A stretch of 64,000 bases of DNA from Shewanella sp. UCD-KL21 (GTDB lineage Bacteria > Pseudomonadota > Gammaproteobacteria > Enterobacterales > Shewanellaceae), in the NCBI RefSeq assembly GCF_001957135.1, contig NZ_MPHK01000022.1:1-64000 (forward strand), written 5' to 3'. Both the position numbers and the translations under genes were made by a program. Under the pieces are notes generated by a model. The model was given only the letters and a program-made list of their open reading frames with translations. It did not search any database and was not told where the DNA came from. How positions within the stretch are numbered: the first letter of the stretch is position 1; each line of letters starts with the position of its first letter. Positions 43,737-51,967 of this stretch are shown piece by piece.

Positions 43737-43788
43737 TATTAGCCCTTAGCTAATAAAAAACAGAACTGAATAGAAAGGGGAAGTGCGC

Positions 43789-44406
43789 GTGGAAATTTAT
43801 AGCACAGAAGAACAACAAGTAGATGCTATTAAGCAGTTCTGGAAAGATTACGGCAGCTCAATCATTGTGGGTGCAGTCGTAGGTCTAGGTGGATTGTACG
43901 GTTGGAATTATTATTCTGACGTTAAAATTGAAAAATCGGAAGCGGCATCAGAAGCGTTTCAACGCATTACAGCTAACAGTGACAGCAGTGCAGTACAAGC
44001 CGCTATCGCTGAATTTGGCGCGCAGCACGATCAAAAAGGCTACCAAGCCTTGCTTGAGCTAATGTCTGCTAAAGCGGCTGTTGACGCAGGTGAGTTAGAT
44101 AAAGCTGAAGCGGCTTTTACTAAAATCATTGCTGCAAAACCGGGTGCTGCTTTAGAATCTTTAGCAACATTACGTTTATCTCGCGTGCAAGCAGAGCAAG
44201 GTAACATCGGCACTGCCATTGCTACGCTAGAGCAAATTACCGATGAAGCATTTAATGCTCAACGTGATGAGTTAAAAGGCGACTTACTTGTGCGTCAAGG
44301 TGACATGGATAGTGCACGTTCAGCTTACCAAGCTGCTGTTGATAATGGCGGTTCGTTAACCAGTCCTGCATTACAAATGAAGCTAGACAATTTAAACAAG
44401 GCATAA
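43789..44406 (+). CDS. yfgM: Membrane chaperone-associated TPR protein YfgM
   Basis: A 205-residue inner-membrane protein with one N-terminal membrane segment (about 24-41, SIIVGAVVGLGGLYGWNYY) and a periplasmic TPR-like region. E. coli YfgM associates with PpiD and the SecYEG translocon. I choose the GTG at 43789 (MEIYSTEEQQVDAIKQFW, as in E. coli) because AAGGGGA then stands at 8 nt; the GTG at 43783 is too close. It lies 46 bp behind hisS and 12 bp before bamB. Confidence 0.93.
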   Translation: MEIYSTEEQQVDAIKQFWKDYGSSIIVGAVVGLGGLYGWNYYSDVKIEKSEAASEAFQRITANSDSSAVQAAIAEFGAQHDQKGYQALLELMSAKAAVDAGELDKAEAAFTKIIAAKPGAALESLATLRLSRVQAEQGNIGTAIATLEQITDEAFNAQRDELKGDLLVRQGDMDSARSAYQAAVDNGGSLTSPALQMKLDNLNKA

Positions 44407-44418
44407 GGAATTAGCCGA

Positions 44419-45606
44419 ATGAAGTCTTTATGCAAAACTTTGCTAGCTGCGGGCTTAAGCGTCGCATTGCTATCTGCTTGTTCTTCAAATGATAATGAAG
44501 AAGAAGTTGTTACTGAACTAACTGAAATTCAAGCAACTGTTTTTCCAGAAGTAAACTGGCATGCCAAGGTTGGAGGCGGAGTCGGTGACTTTTACTCGCA
44601 ACTTAAACCGGCTATTCGATATGACCATGTATATGTGGCCGATCGCAACGGTGAGGTCGTCGCCTTTGAAGAAGCAACAGGCAAAGTGGCTTGGCGTAAA
44701 GACTTAGCTTCAGAATTTAAACATACTGAGCTAGCTAAAACCAAAGAAGCACGCATTGCCGCAGGCGTTACCGCTGGCCGTAATAAAGTCTTTATTGGCG
44801 GCGAGTCTGGTTTATTAGTGGCATTAGATGCTCAAACCGGTGAGACGGTATGGTCAGCTGTTGCAAGCGGTGAGCTGTTATCGGCGCCAACAGTATCTGA
44901 AGATTCAGTTGGCGTGCATACCAGTGATGGTAACTTTGAAGCATTTGATATTGATGACGGTGCTAAACTGTGGACCCATGAGATGCAGCTGCCCAATCTA
45001 ACGCTACGCGGCACTAGCTCAGCAGCTTATGATTCAGGTGGTTTCTTCCTTGGCACTGCTGATGGTAAAATAGCGGTTATTGTCAAAAATAATGGACAAG
45101 TGGCTTGGGAACAGGCGGTATTTAACCCAACCGGTGGTAACGAGTTTACTCGTATGGCCGATGTGGACATGACACCGTTAATTTTGGGCGATAATTTATA
45201 CGCGGTAAGTTACAATGGTAACTTAGTGTCTATGGAGCTAAGAACCGGTCGTGTGGTATGGACACGTAAGTATTCAAGCTTCAATGAATTAGCGACTGCT
45301 GGGGTTGGACTATACTTAGTCGATGACCACAGCCGAATTTATTCAGTTGATAGACGTAACGGTCTTGAATTATGGAGTAACTCTACGTTAATGAATCGTA
45401 GTTTAACTTCACCTGCCGTTATAGGCTCTTATATTGTTGTAGGTGACTTTGAAGGTTACTTACATTTTATTGACCGCAACTCTGGCGAAGTCGCTGGACG
45501 TGTTGAGGTTGATAGTGATGGTTTATTCTCACAACCAGTAGTGGTTGGAGATAAAATTTATGTGCAAGGCCGTAGCGGCAAAATCGCGACGATCGTACTG
45601 CCATAA
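44419..45606 (+). CDS. bamB: Outer-membrane assembly lipoprotein BamB
   Basis: A 395-residue lipoprotein forming an eight-bladed beta-propeller in the BAM complex. The lipobox is LSAC. Repeats of PQQ type follow, for example VYVADRNGEVVAFEEATGKV, VFIGGESGLLVALDAQTGET and IVVGDFEGYLHFIDRNSGEV. It lies directly after yfgM and before der, the standard order. BamE of the same machine is at 23.5 kb. Confidence 0.96.
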   Translation: MKSLCKTLLAAGLSVALLSACSSNDNEEEVVTELTEIQATVFPEVNWHAKVGGGVGDFYSQLKPAIRYDHVYVADRNGEVVAFEEATGKVAWRKDLASEFKHTELAKTKEARIAAGVTAGRNKVFIGGESGLLVALDAQTGETVWSAVASGELLSAPTVSEDSVGVHTSDGNFEAFDIDDGAKLWTHEMQLPNLTLRGTSSAAYDSGGFFLGTADGKIAVIVKNNGQVAWEQAVFNPTGGNEFTRMADVDMTPLILGDNLYAVSYNGNLVSMELRTGRVVWTRKYSSFNELATAGVGLYLVDDHSRIYSVDRRNGLELWSNSTLMNRSLTSPAVIGSYIVVGDFEGYLHFIDRNSGEVAGRVEVDSDGLFSQPVVVGDKIYVQGRSGKIATIVLP

Positions 45607-45628
45607 ATTGATTAGCAAACCTTATTAG

Positions 45629-45662
45629 AGCCCCTGGAAGTGTGTTCCGGGGGCTTTTTATT
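45629..45662 (+). terminator. Terminator after bamB
   Basis: AGCCCCTGGAA (45629-45639) pairs with TTCCGGGGGCT (45645-45655) with one G-U, followed by TTTTT. Confidence 0.9.
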
Positions 45663-45685
45663 TTAAAGTTTTTAGAGGCAAAATC

Positions 45686-47152
45686 ATGATCCCTGTAGTG
45701 GCCCTTGTGGGGCGACCTAATGTTGGTAAGTCAACTTTATTTAATCGCCTTACTCGCACAAGAGATGCGCTAGTCGCCGATTTTCCTGGTTTAACTCGTG
45801 ACCGTAAATATGGACGTGCGTTTTTAGCTGGTTATGAATTCATTGTGGTTGATACTGGTGGTATCGATGGCACTGAAGAAGGGATTGAAACTAAGATGGC
45901 TGAACAATCGCTAGCAGCGATTGAAGAAGCAGATGTGGTGCTATTTTTAACTGATGCTCGTGCTGGCTTAACAGCAGCTGATTTAGCGATTGCTGAGCAT
46001 TTACGTAGCCGTGATAAAACCACCTTTGTTGTTGCTAACAAAGTTGATGGTATTGATGCAGATTCAGCCTGTGCTGAGTTTTGGTCATTAGGTTTAGGTG
46101 AAGTTTATCAAATGGCAGCAGCGCAAGGTCGCGGTGTTACCAATATGATTGAATACTCTTTAGCGCCTTATGCTGAAGCTATGGGTATTACTCGCCAAGA
46201 AGACGGTGAAGAAGTTGAAGATGTACGCGAGTACACTGAAGAAGAAGCCGAAGCTGAACAAGAGCGCCTGCAAAACTTACCAATTAAGCTTGCCATTATT
46301 GGCAAGCCTAACGTGGGTAAATCAACGCTAACTAACCGTATTTTAGGTGAAGAGCGTGTGGTTGTTTACGATGCGCCAGGTACGACCCGTGACAGTATTT
46401 ACATTCCAATGGAACGTGAAGGTCGTCAATACGTATTAATTGATACTGCTGGTGTGCGTCGCCGCGCGAAAGTACATGAAGTGATTGAGAAGTTTTCAGT
46501 GATTAAAACCCTGAAAGCGGTTGAAGACTCTAACGTTGTCTTGTTAGTGATTGATGCGCAAGACGGTATTACAGAGCAAGATCTTGGTCTACTTGGTTTT
46601 GCGCTTAACGCTGGCCGTGCAATTGTACTTGCAGTGAATAAATGGGATGGTCTTGACCAAGCATTTAAAGAAAGCGTTAAAAGTGAGTTAGATCGCCGTT
46701 TAGGTTTTATCGACTTTGCCCGCATTCACTTTATTTCAGCGCTGCATGGCACAGGTGTTGGTCATTTATACGAGTCTATTGAAGAAGCCTATGACAGTGC
46801 AACGCGCCGCGTAAGTACTTCAATGTTGACCCGCGTTATGCAAATGTCACAAGATGATCATCAGCCACCATTAGTACATGGTCGCCGAGTGAAGCTTAAG
46901 TATGCCCATGCCGGTGGTTATAACCCACCAATCGTTGTGGTACACGGTAACCAAGTTAGCAAGTTACCTGACTCATACAAGCGTTACATGATGAACTACT
47001 TCCGTCGTTCATTGAAAGTTGTGGGTACGCCGATTCAAATGCGCTTCCAAGAAGGGGCTAACCCATTTGAAGGCCGTCATGAAAAGCTAACCATTAGCCA
47101 AGAGCGTCGCCGTAAGCGCGCAATGAGCCACATTAATAGCCGCAAAAAATAA
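45686..47152 (+). CDS. der: Double-GTPase ribosome biogenesis factor Der (EngA)
   Basis: A 488-residue GTPase essential for 50S assembly. Two G domains in tandem carry P-loops GRPNVGKST (about residue 9) and GKPNVGKST (about residue 208), with DTGG and DTAG switch motifs, NKVD and NKWD specificity motifs, separated by an acidic linker (EEVEDVREYTEEEAEAEQE). The C-terminal KH-like domain (from about 380) ends in a basic tail. A terminator follows. Confidence 0.97.
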   Translation: MIPVVALVGRPNVGKSTLFNRLTRTRDALVADFPGLTRDRKYGRAFLAGYEFIVVDTGGIDGTEEGIETKMAEQSLAAIEEADVVLFLTDARAGLTAADLAIAEHLRSRDKTTFVVANKVDGIDADSACAEFWSLGLGEVYQMAAAQGRGVTNMIEYSLAPYAEAMGITRQEDGEEVEDVREYTEEEAEAEQERLQNLPIKLAIIGKPNVGKSTLTNRILGEERVVVYDAPGTTRDSIYIPMEREGRQYVLIDTAGVRRRAKVHEVIEKFSVIKTLKAVEDSNVVLLVIDAQDGITEQDLGLLGFALNAGRAIVLAVNKWDGLDQAFKESVKSELDRRLGFIDFARIHFISALHGTGVGHLYESIEEAYDSATRRVSTSMLTRVMQMSQDDHQPPLVHGRRVKLKYAHAGGYNPPIVVVHGNQVSKLPDSYKRYMMNYFRRSLKVVGTPIQMRFQEGANPFEGRHEKLTISQERRRKRAMSHINSRKK

Positions 47153-47173
47153 TTTATTTTCTGTGAGTTACCC

Positions 47174-47213
47174 AAAACCTGAATGACTGCAAAGTGATTC
47201 AGGTTTTTTTATG
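47174..47213 (+). terminator. Terminator after der
   Basis: AAAACCTGAAT (47174-47184) pairs with 47197-47207, followed by a T run. Confidence 0.9.
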
Positions 47214-47230
47214 TCTCTGATTTACTTGTG

Positions 47231-47310
47231 TTTGAACTGAGGTATTTGAACTGAGGTATTTGAACCGAGGTTATCGACAGTTATCGACAGTTATCGACAG
47301 TTATTGAGTG
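47231..47310 (+). repeat. Two adjacent short tandem arrays (14-bp and 10-bp units)
   Basis: Three copies of TTTGAACTGAGGTA (the third with variants) at 47231-47272 are followed at once by three perfect copies of TTATCGACAG (47271-47300) and a partial fourth. The region is between der and a cytochrome gene and has no other features. Confidence 0.88.
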
Positions 47311-47409
47311 TTATTGGCTTGGTAAGGTGAAACCCGCAATGATCTAGCATAAGCGAATGTTAAGTTTCAGCTCTTATAGTGAATATTTACTTTAAGCTAA
47401 GAGGTTTTT

Positions 47410-47976
47410 ATGAGTACTCACAGCCACTTTCCTGCTATCCATCGTCTTTTGCATTGGGGGCTTGCGCTGTCAATGTTGGTGATGCTGTTAACCATCTTAC
47501 TGCGTTTAGGCTGGATGGAAAAAAATCATATGGCCGAGATGATCCAGCAAGGATTATTGCAGCTGGATTTACTCATCAGTGATAAACAAGCCATTATTAT
47601 TGCTAAAAGCATTCGTAATGTGATGTTTAAGTGGCATCTTTATTTTGGCTATGCGGTGGCTGTTTTTGTGTCGCTGCGGTTTATCTACATGGCAACATGC
47701 GGCTTACAATACCCTAGCGCATTCAGTAAACAGGCTAGCGGCCGTGAAAAATTTCAAGCGTGGGTGTATTGGTTATTTTATCTGGGTATTGGGTTATCGG
47801 TCACCACAGGTTTGTTGATTGAATTTGGCCCAGAGTCCATTGAACACCAAGCTGAAACCGTGCATAAACTTGCCTTATGGTATTTTATCCCGTTTATCAG
47901 TTTGCATTTAGCCGGAATTTTATTGGCCGAATTTACTCACGATAAAGGTTTAGTCTCAAGAATTATTGGCGGCTAA
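47410..47976 (+). CDS. Cytochrome b561-like membrane protein
   Basis: A 188-residue four-helix membrane protein of the bacterial cytochrome b561/Ni-hydrogenase b-type family. Likely heme-ligand histidines lie in AIHRLLHWGLAL, FKWHLYFGYA, TVHKLALWY and FISLHLAGILLAEF. It probably passes electrons between quinone and a periplasmic or membrane partner. The TlpA-like gene starts 245 bp further downstream, so a functional link with the redox cluster is possible but unproven. Confidence 0.85.
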   Translation: MSTHSHFPAIHRLLHWGLALSMLVMLLTILLRLGWMEKNHMAEMIQQGLLQLDLLISDKQAIIIAKSIRNVMFKWHLYFGYAVAVFVSLRFIYMATCGLQYPSAFSKQASGREKFQAWVYWLFYLGIGLSVTTGLLIEFGPESIEHQAETVHKLALWYFIPFISLHLAGILLAEFTHDKGLVSRIIGG

Positions 47977-48221
47977 ATCAATCGCAGATTTTCAAGCATC
48001 ACAGCGTTAGCCATAGTGCTGTGATGAATCAAACATAATTTTGCCTGTTCATCTCTATCATCGTCATCTATTCACCGCTTGCATTAACACTCTGTTAAAC
48101 TTATTTATCACAATGCTTAATGAAACCTTAAGATTGAAGATTTAACTTGGATGATATTGAATCATTTACAAGTCAGTCATTCATGACACCTCAAAAATTA
48201 AAACTAACAAAGCGAGTCTCC

Positions 48222-48701
48222 ATGAAGCGATCATTACTAGCGAGTCTGTTACTCACATTGGCCTTTAGCGGCCCATTATTTGCCGCGCCTTCACTTGATC
48301 ATACTGTACTCACCAAAGAGGGCACTGAAACCAGCTTGCAAGAGTTTGCTGGCAAAGTGGTGTATGTGGATTTTTGGGCCTCTTGGTGCGGTCCATGTCG
48401 TAAGTCGTTTCCTTGGATGAACCAGATGCAGGCCAAATACCAGCAGCAAGGCTTTGAAGTGGTTGCTATCAATCTTGATGTTGATACTGAGTTAGCCCAT
48501 GAGTTTCTCACTAAAATTCCCGCTAATTTTAATTTACGCTTTAATCCAGATGGGGATGTGGCAAGGGAGTTTGATTTACCCGGTATGCCAAGTAGCTATT
48601 TATTTAACCGCCAAGGTGAATTAGTGCAGCGTCATGTTGGTTTTTTTGACAAGAACAAGCCTGCTTACGAGCAAGAAATTCAACTGTTGTTAAAGGAGTA
48701 A
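48222..48701 (+). CDS. TlpA-like exported thioredoxin-family protein
   Basis: A 159-residue periplasmic disulfide/thiol protein. The signal peptide MKRSLLASLLLTLAFSG ends at LFAA. The thioredoxin active site is FWASWCGPCRKS (CGPC), with the cis-proline in LPGMPSSYLF. The ATG at 48222 gives a clean signal peptide; in-frame codons upstream to 48147 are unlikely to be translated. It is the first gene of a cluster with DUF4266, DUF3570 and ApbE proteins and may keep the cysteines of the DUF4266 lipoprotein reduced. Confidence 0.9.
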   Translation: MKRSLLASLLLTLAFSGPLFAAPSLDHTVLTKEGTETSLQEFAGKVVYVDFWASWCGPCRKSFPWMNQMQAKYQQQGFEVVAINLDVDTELAHEFLTKIPANFNLRFNPDGDVAREFDLPGMPSSYLFNRQGELVQRHVGFFDKNKPAYEQEIQLLLKE

Positions 48702-48705
48702 AACG

Positions 48706-48945
48706 ATGAAAATATCGAGTTTTAAGCAATACATTAAGCTGTTATTTGCCTTGTCGATTATCAGCAGTTTAGCGGGCTGTTCGAGTTTAGGGGTAGAGCC
48801 GTGGGAAAAGGATCAATTTGCCCGCGCCGATATGGCACTTAATAATGAAAAGTTAGATTTAGCATTAGATGACCATATTTACTTCAGTAAAGAAGGCACC
48901 AGTGGCGGACGCTCATTAGCTGGCGGAGGTTGTGGATGCAACTAA
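48706..48945 (+). CDS. DUF4266 small lipoprotein with C-terminal GGGCGCN
   Basis: A 79-residue lipoprotein: signal peptide with lipobox LAGC (Cys25), then EPWEKDQFARADMAL, and a Gly-rich end GGRSLAGGGCGCN. The two-cysteine tail is typical of DUF4266 proteins, which are found with DUF3570 and ApbE. It starts 4 bp after the TlpA gene and overlaps the next gene by 10 bp, so the cluster is tightly coupled. The function is unknown; the CGC tail might bind metal or be redox-active. Confidence 0.88.
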   Translation: MKISSFKQYIKLLFALSIISSLAGCSSLGVEPWEKDQFARADMALNNEKLDLALDDHIYFSKEGTSGGRSLAGGGCGCN

Positions 48946-50246
48946 CTTCGAAACTAACGCCGAAACAAAGCATCGCTAGTGCATTGGCCATGGCTAGCTG
49001 CAGTTTGTTATCACAACAAGCTAGCGCACAAGAGCCCGTACCGGCAAACGATGATTGGAAGGTCGATGCCGCCATTATGTATTACGGTGAGCAAGACCGT
49101 GTACAAGCCGTTGAAGCTATTGGTAATGTGCAAAAAGCCTTTGGTGAAGATTCGCTGCTCGATATGAAAATCGTTGTCGACAGCTTAACTGGCGCTTCAG
49201 CCTCTGGCGCTGTAGCACAATCCATCAGCCAAACCTTTACACGACCTTCAGGCAAAGGAGAGTATACGGTCGCCCCAGGTGAAACGCCCCTTGACGATAC
49301 GTTCCAAGATACTCGAGTGCAGTTAAGTGCCAATTGGCAGGAGATTTTAAATCCTGACTGGACGGTTAACTTGGGTGTTTATGGCTCTAAAGAATACGAT
49401 TATTTATCATTAGGCTTAAATGCGGGTGTGGAGCGCAGTTTTAACAAAAACAACACCACTCTTGCCTTATCGGGTGCCTATACTAATGATACTGTTGATC
49501 CAGTGGGCGGTCGTCCTGTGGCGTTATCAGAAATGGTATTTCGCGGTGATTATGATGGCGATGATGCCTTTCAAGCTGCATTTGACGCCACTCGATTAGA
49601 CGGTGATGACACCAAGCAAACCGCTGATGTCATGCTAGGTGTGACCCAAATTTTGAATCGCAATTGGTTAATGCAAGCTAACTACGGCTTTTCAAGTGTG
49701 TCGGGCTATATGACCGATCCCTATAAAATTCTCAGTGTGGTCGATGGTAATGGTGAGTCCCATGGTTATCGCTACGAAAACCGCCCAGATTCGCGCACTA
49801 AGCACAGTGTTTTCTTGTTAGCAAAAGGCGCATTGGACTCAGGGGTGATTGATTTCTCTTATCGCTACAATACTGATGACTGGGATATTCAAGCGCACAC
49901 TTTAGAAACCCATTATCGCTATTACTTTACCCCAAGCTTATATGGCCAGCTGCATTTGCGTTATTACCAGCAGCAAGCTGCTGAGTTTTATCAGCCATTT
50001 TTGCGCACAGAAGCAGTATTACCTGAGTATGCCAGTGCGGATTATCGCATTGGTGACATGTCTGCTTATACGGTAGGGCTTAAGTTTGGCCATCGCTTAT
50101 CTGGCGGCCATGAACTGAGTTATCGTATTGAGTATTATCAGCAAAACCCTGAAAACAACGGCACAGATATCCCTGGTGAGTTAAATAATCAGGATTTATT
50201 TCCATCGGTGAAAGCAATCGTAGCTCAAATAAGCTATTCGTTTTAA
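48936..50246 (+). CDS. DUF3570 outer-membrane beta-barrel protein with possible flavinylation site
   Basis: A 436-residue exported protein. The signal peptide ends near QASA (residue 32). The rest is rich in alternating strands (for example YRYNTDDWDIQAHTLETHYR) and ends in Phe (YSF), as in outer-membrane barrels. At residues 82-88, DSLTGAS matches the D-x-x-[ST]-G-A-[ST] motif to which ApbE attaches FMN; Thr85 would be the acceptor. The ATG at 48936 follows GGAGG; the TTG at 48930 is less likely. The apbE gene follows 42 bp later. Flavinylation is an inference. Confidence 0.88.
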   Translation: MQLTSKLTPKQSIASALAMASCSLLSQQASAQEPVPANDDWKVDAAIMYYGEQDRVQAVEAIGNVQKAFGEDSLLDMKIVVDSLTGASASGAVAQSISQTFTRPSGKGEYTVAPGETPLDDTFQDTRVQLSANWQEILNPDWTVNLGVYGSKEYDYLSLGLNAGVERSFNKNNTTLALSGAYTNDTVDPVGGRPVALSEMVFRGDYDGDDAFQAAFDATRLDGDDTKQTADVMLGVTQILNRNWLMQANYGFSSVSGYMTDPYKILSVVDGNGESHGYRYENRPDSRTKHSVFLLAKGALDSGVIDFSYRYNTDDWDIQAHTLETHYRYYFTPSLYGQLHLRYYQQQAAEFYQPFLRTEAVLPEYASADYRIGDMSAYTVGLKFGHRLSGGHELSYRIEYYQQNPENNGTDIPGELNNQDLFPSVKAIVAQISYSF

Positions 50247-50288
50247 ATAAATAGTCTTAAGATAAATAAACGCAAAACATCAGAGTTA

Positions 50289-51227
50289 TTGAAATTGTTA
50301 AATAAAGCCGCTGTTACATCACAAGCCGCTACATCTAAGGCCCCACAGGTCGCGACGCTTACACGTCGCCCTTGGGGCTTTTTAGGTTCATTTAGCGCCA
50401 TGGCAAGTCCATGTGAAATGTTAATGCGACTGGATGATGAGCGCATTGCCCAGCAGATGTTAAATATCGCGGTGGCTGAAGCCAGTAGAATAGAGCGTAA
50501 ATATAGCCGTTTTTTACAAGCTAATATTGTTTGGCAACTCAATAATGCCCAAGGGCAGGCGGTTAACATTGATGCTGAAACCGCGCATTTACTGCAATTT
50601 GCCCAGCAATGTTATCAATTAAGTGACGGCGCTTTTGATATCAGCGCGGGTCCTTTAATGAAGTTGTGGCGCTTTGATGGTAGCCATCAAGTGCCAGCAG
50701 TCAGCGCGATTAAATCGGCATTAAAGCTGGTGGATTTTAGCGCCATTGATTTTACTGATAGCCAATTGACTATGCCTGCAGCAATGAGTTTAGATTTTGG
50801 TGGCATAGGCAAAGAGTATGCGGTGGATAGTACCGCGCAATTACTCAGCAAGCGTTGGCCTGAGATCTCTGTGCTAGTGAATTTTGGCGGCGATATCGCC
50901 TGCCCTATTCTTAACCCAGATGGCTGGCAAGTGGGGATTGAAAACCCGCAGCAACTGGATAATGCCGCGGCGCTGTTAACCATACGCCAAGGCGCATTAG
51001 CCACTAGCGGCACCACTCGGCGCTACATTGAAGTGGATAGTAAACGCTATGGCCATATTATTAATCCTCGAACCGGATATCCGGTGGAGCAAGCGCCGCT
51101 TTCAGTGACGGTATTAGGGCCAAATAGCGTTACCGCGGGAATGCTATCGACCATGGCAATGTTAAAAGGCGCTGCTGCTGAAGCCTTTTTGAGTGAGCAA
51201 GGTGTTGACTTTAAAGTGTTTAGATAA
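50289..51227 (+). CDS. apbE: ApbE-type FAD:protein FMN transferase
   Basis: A 312-residue ApbE-family enzyme that transfers FMN from FAD to Ser or Thr of target proteins. Signatures are MASPCEMLMRL near the start of the domain, LSDGAFDISAGPLMKLW, SLDFGGIGKEYAVDS, FGGDIAC, ALATSGTTRR, YGHIINPRTGYPV and VTAGMLSTMAML. The start is unclear: a TTG at 50289 is used here; no signal peptide or lipobox is evident, so export is uncertain. The DUF3570 protein just upstream is the likely target. Confidence 0.9.
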   Translation: MKLLNKAAVTSQAATSKAPQVATLTRRPWGFLGSFSAMASPCEMLMRLDDERIAQQMLNIAVAEASRIERKYSRFLQANIVWQLNNAQGQAVNIDAETAHLLQFAQQCYQLSDGAFDISAGPLMKLWRFDGSHQVPAVSAIKSALKLVDFSAIDFTDSQLTMPAAMSLDFGGIGKEYAVDSTAQLLSKRWPEISVLVNFGGDIACPILNPDGWQVGIENPQQLDNAAALLTIRQGALATSGTTRRYIEVDSKRYGHIINPRTGYPVEQAPLSVTVLGPNSVTAGMLSTMAMLKGAAAEAFLSEQGVDFKVFR

Positions 51228-51274
51228 GCTTAAATCGTTCTTTAGTCATAATAAAAACAATAAGGGAATAACCG

Positions 51275-51934
51275 ATGCGGGTATTGTTAGTCGAAGACAA
51301 TCAGTTATTAGCACAAGGCGTGGTATTGAGTTTGGCTAAAGAAGGGATCCAAGTGGATCACTTATGTTCTTATAACCAAGCGTTAGCGGCGCTGGATAAT
51401 GAAGATTTTAGCGCCATTATTCTTGATTTAGGTTTGCCTGACGGCAATGGCGAAGATTTATTAAAGCACTGGCGTAAAGCGGGAGTATCTTTGCCGATTA
51501 TTGTGCTTACCGCCAATACGGATTTTGATACTCGCTTAAACTGTTTAGACATTGGCGCTGATGATTATCTCAGTAAACCGTTTGATGTGCGGGAACTCGT
51601 CGCCAGACTGCGAGCGATAGTAAGACGCCAACACGGCTTAGATAACAATCAATTTAGTTTCGGCGCCCTGACCATTGATTTTACTCGCTGCGAAGTCCAT
51701 TTTCGAGAGCAATTAATCAACCTGCCACGGCGGGAATATCAATTGTTATTGGAGTTTGCCCAATCAGCAGGGCGAGTACTAACCCGCAGCCAGCTTGAGC
51801 AATTAACCTATGGTTGGGATGAAGTAGGCAGTAATTCCATTGAAGTACATATTCATCATTTACGTAAAAAAATGGCCCCAGAACTGATTAAAACCGTTAG
51901 AGGCATTGGCTATATTTTAGCTGAAATTCAATAA
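51275..51934 (+). CDS. OmpR-family response regulator (QseB/PhoP type)
   Basis: A 219-residue regulator: receiver domain (1-115) with phospho-acceptor Asp in IILDLGLPDG and Lys in YLSKPFDV, then a winged-helix DNA-binding domain (about 125-218) with SNSIEVHIHHLRKKM and the final TVRGIGYIL. It lies 47 bp behind apbE and 33 bp before the kinase, so it probably controls the cluster upstream, itself, or both. Signal and operator are unknown. Confidence 0.94.
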   Translation: MRVLLVEDNQLLAQGVVLSLAKEGIQVDHLCSYNQALAALDNEDFSAIILDLGLPDGNGEDLLKHWRKAGVSLPIIVLTANTDFDTRLNCLDIGADDYLSKPFDVRELVARLRAIVRRQHGLDNNQFSFGALTIDFTRCEVHFREQLINLPRREYQLLLEFAQSAGRVLTRSQLEQLTYGWDEVGSNSIEVHIHHLRKKMAPELIKTVRGIGYILAEIQ

Positions 51935-51967
51935 GCATTAATGGTCAGCAGATCATAAAAGGATATT

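Noticed and set aside
48706..48945. DUF4266 peptide as a RiPP precursor
   Set aside because: It has a lipoprotein signal and no adjacent RiPP-modifying enzyme other than ApbE; the CGC tail alone is not enough evidence.
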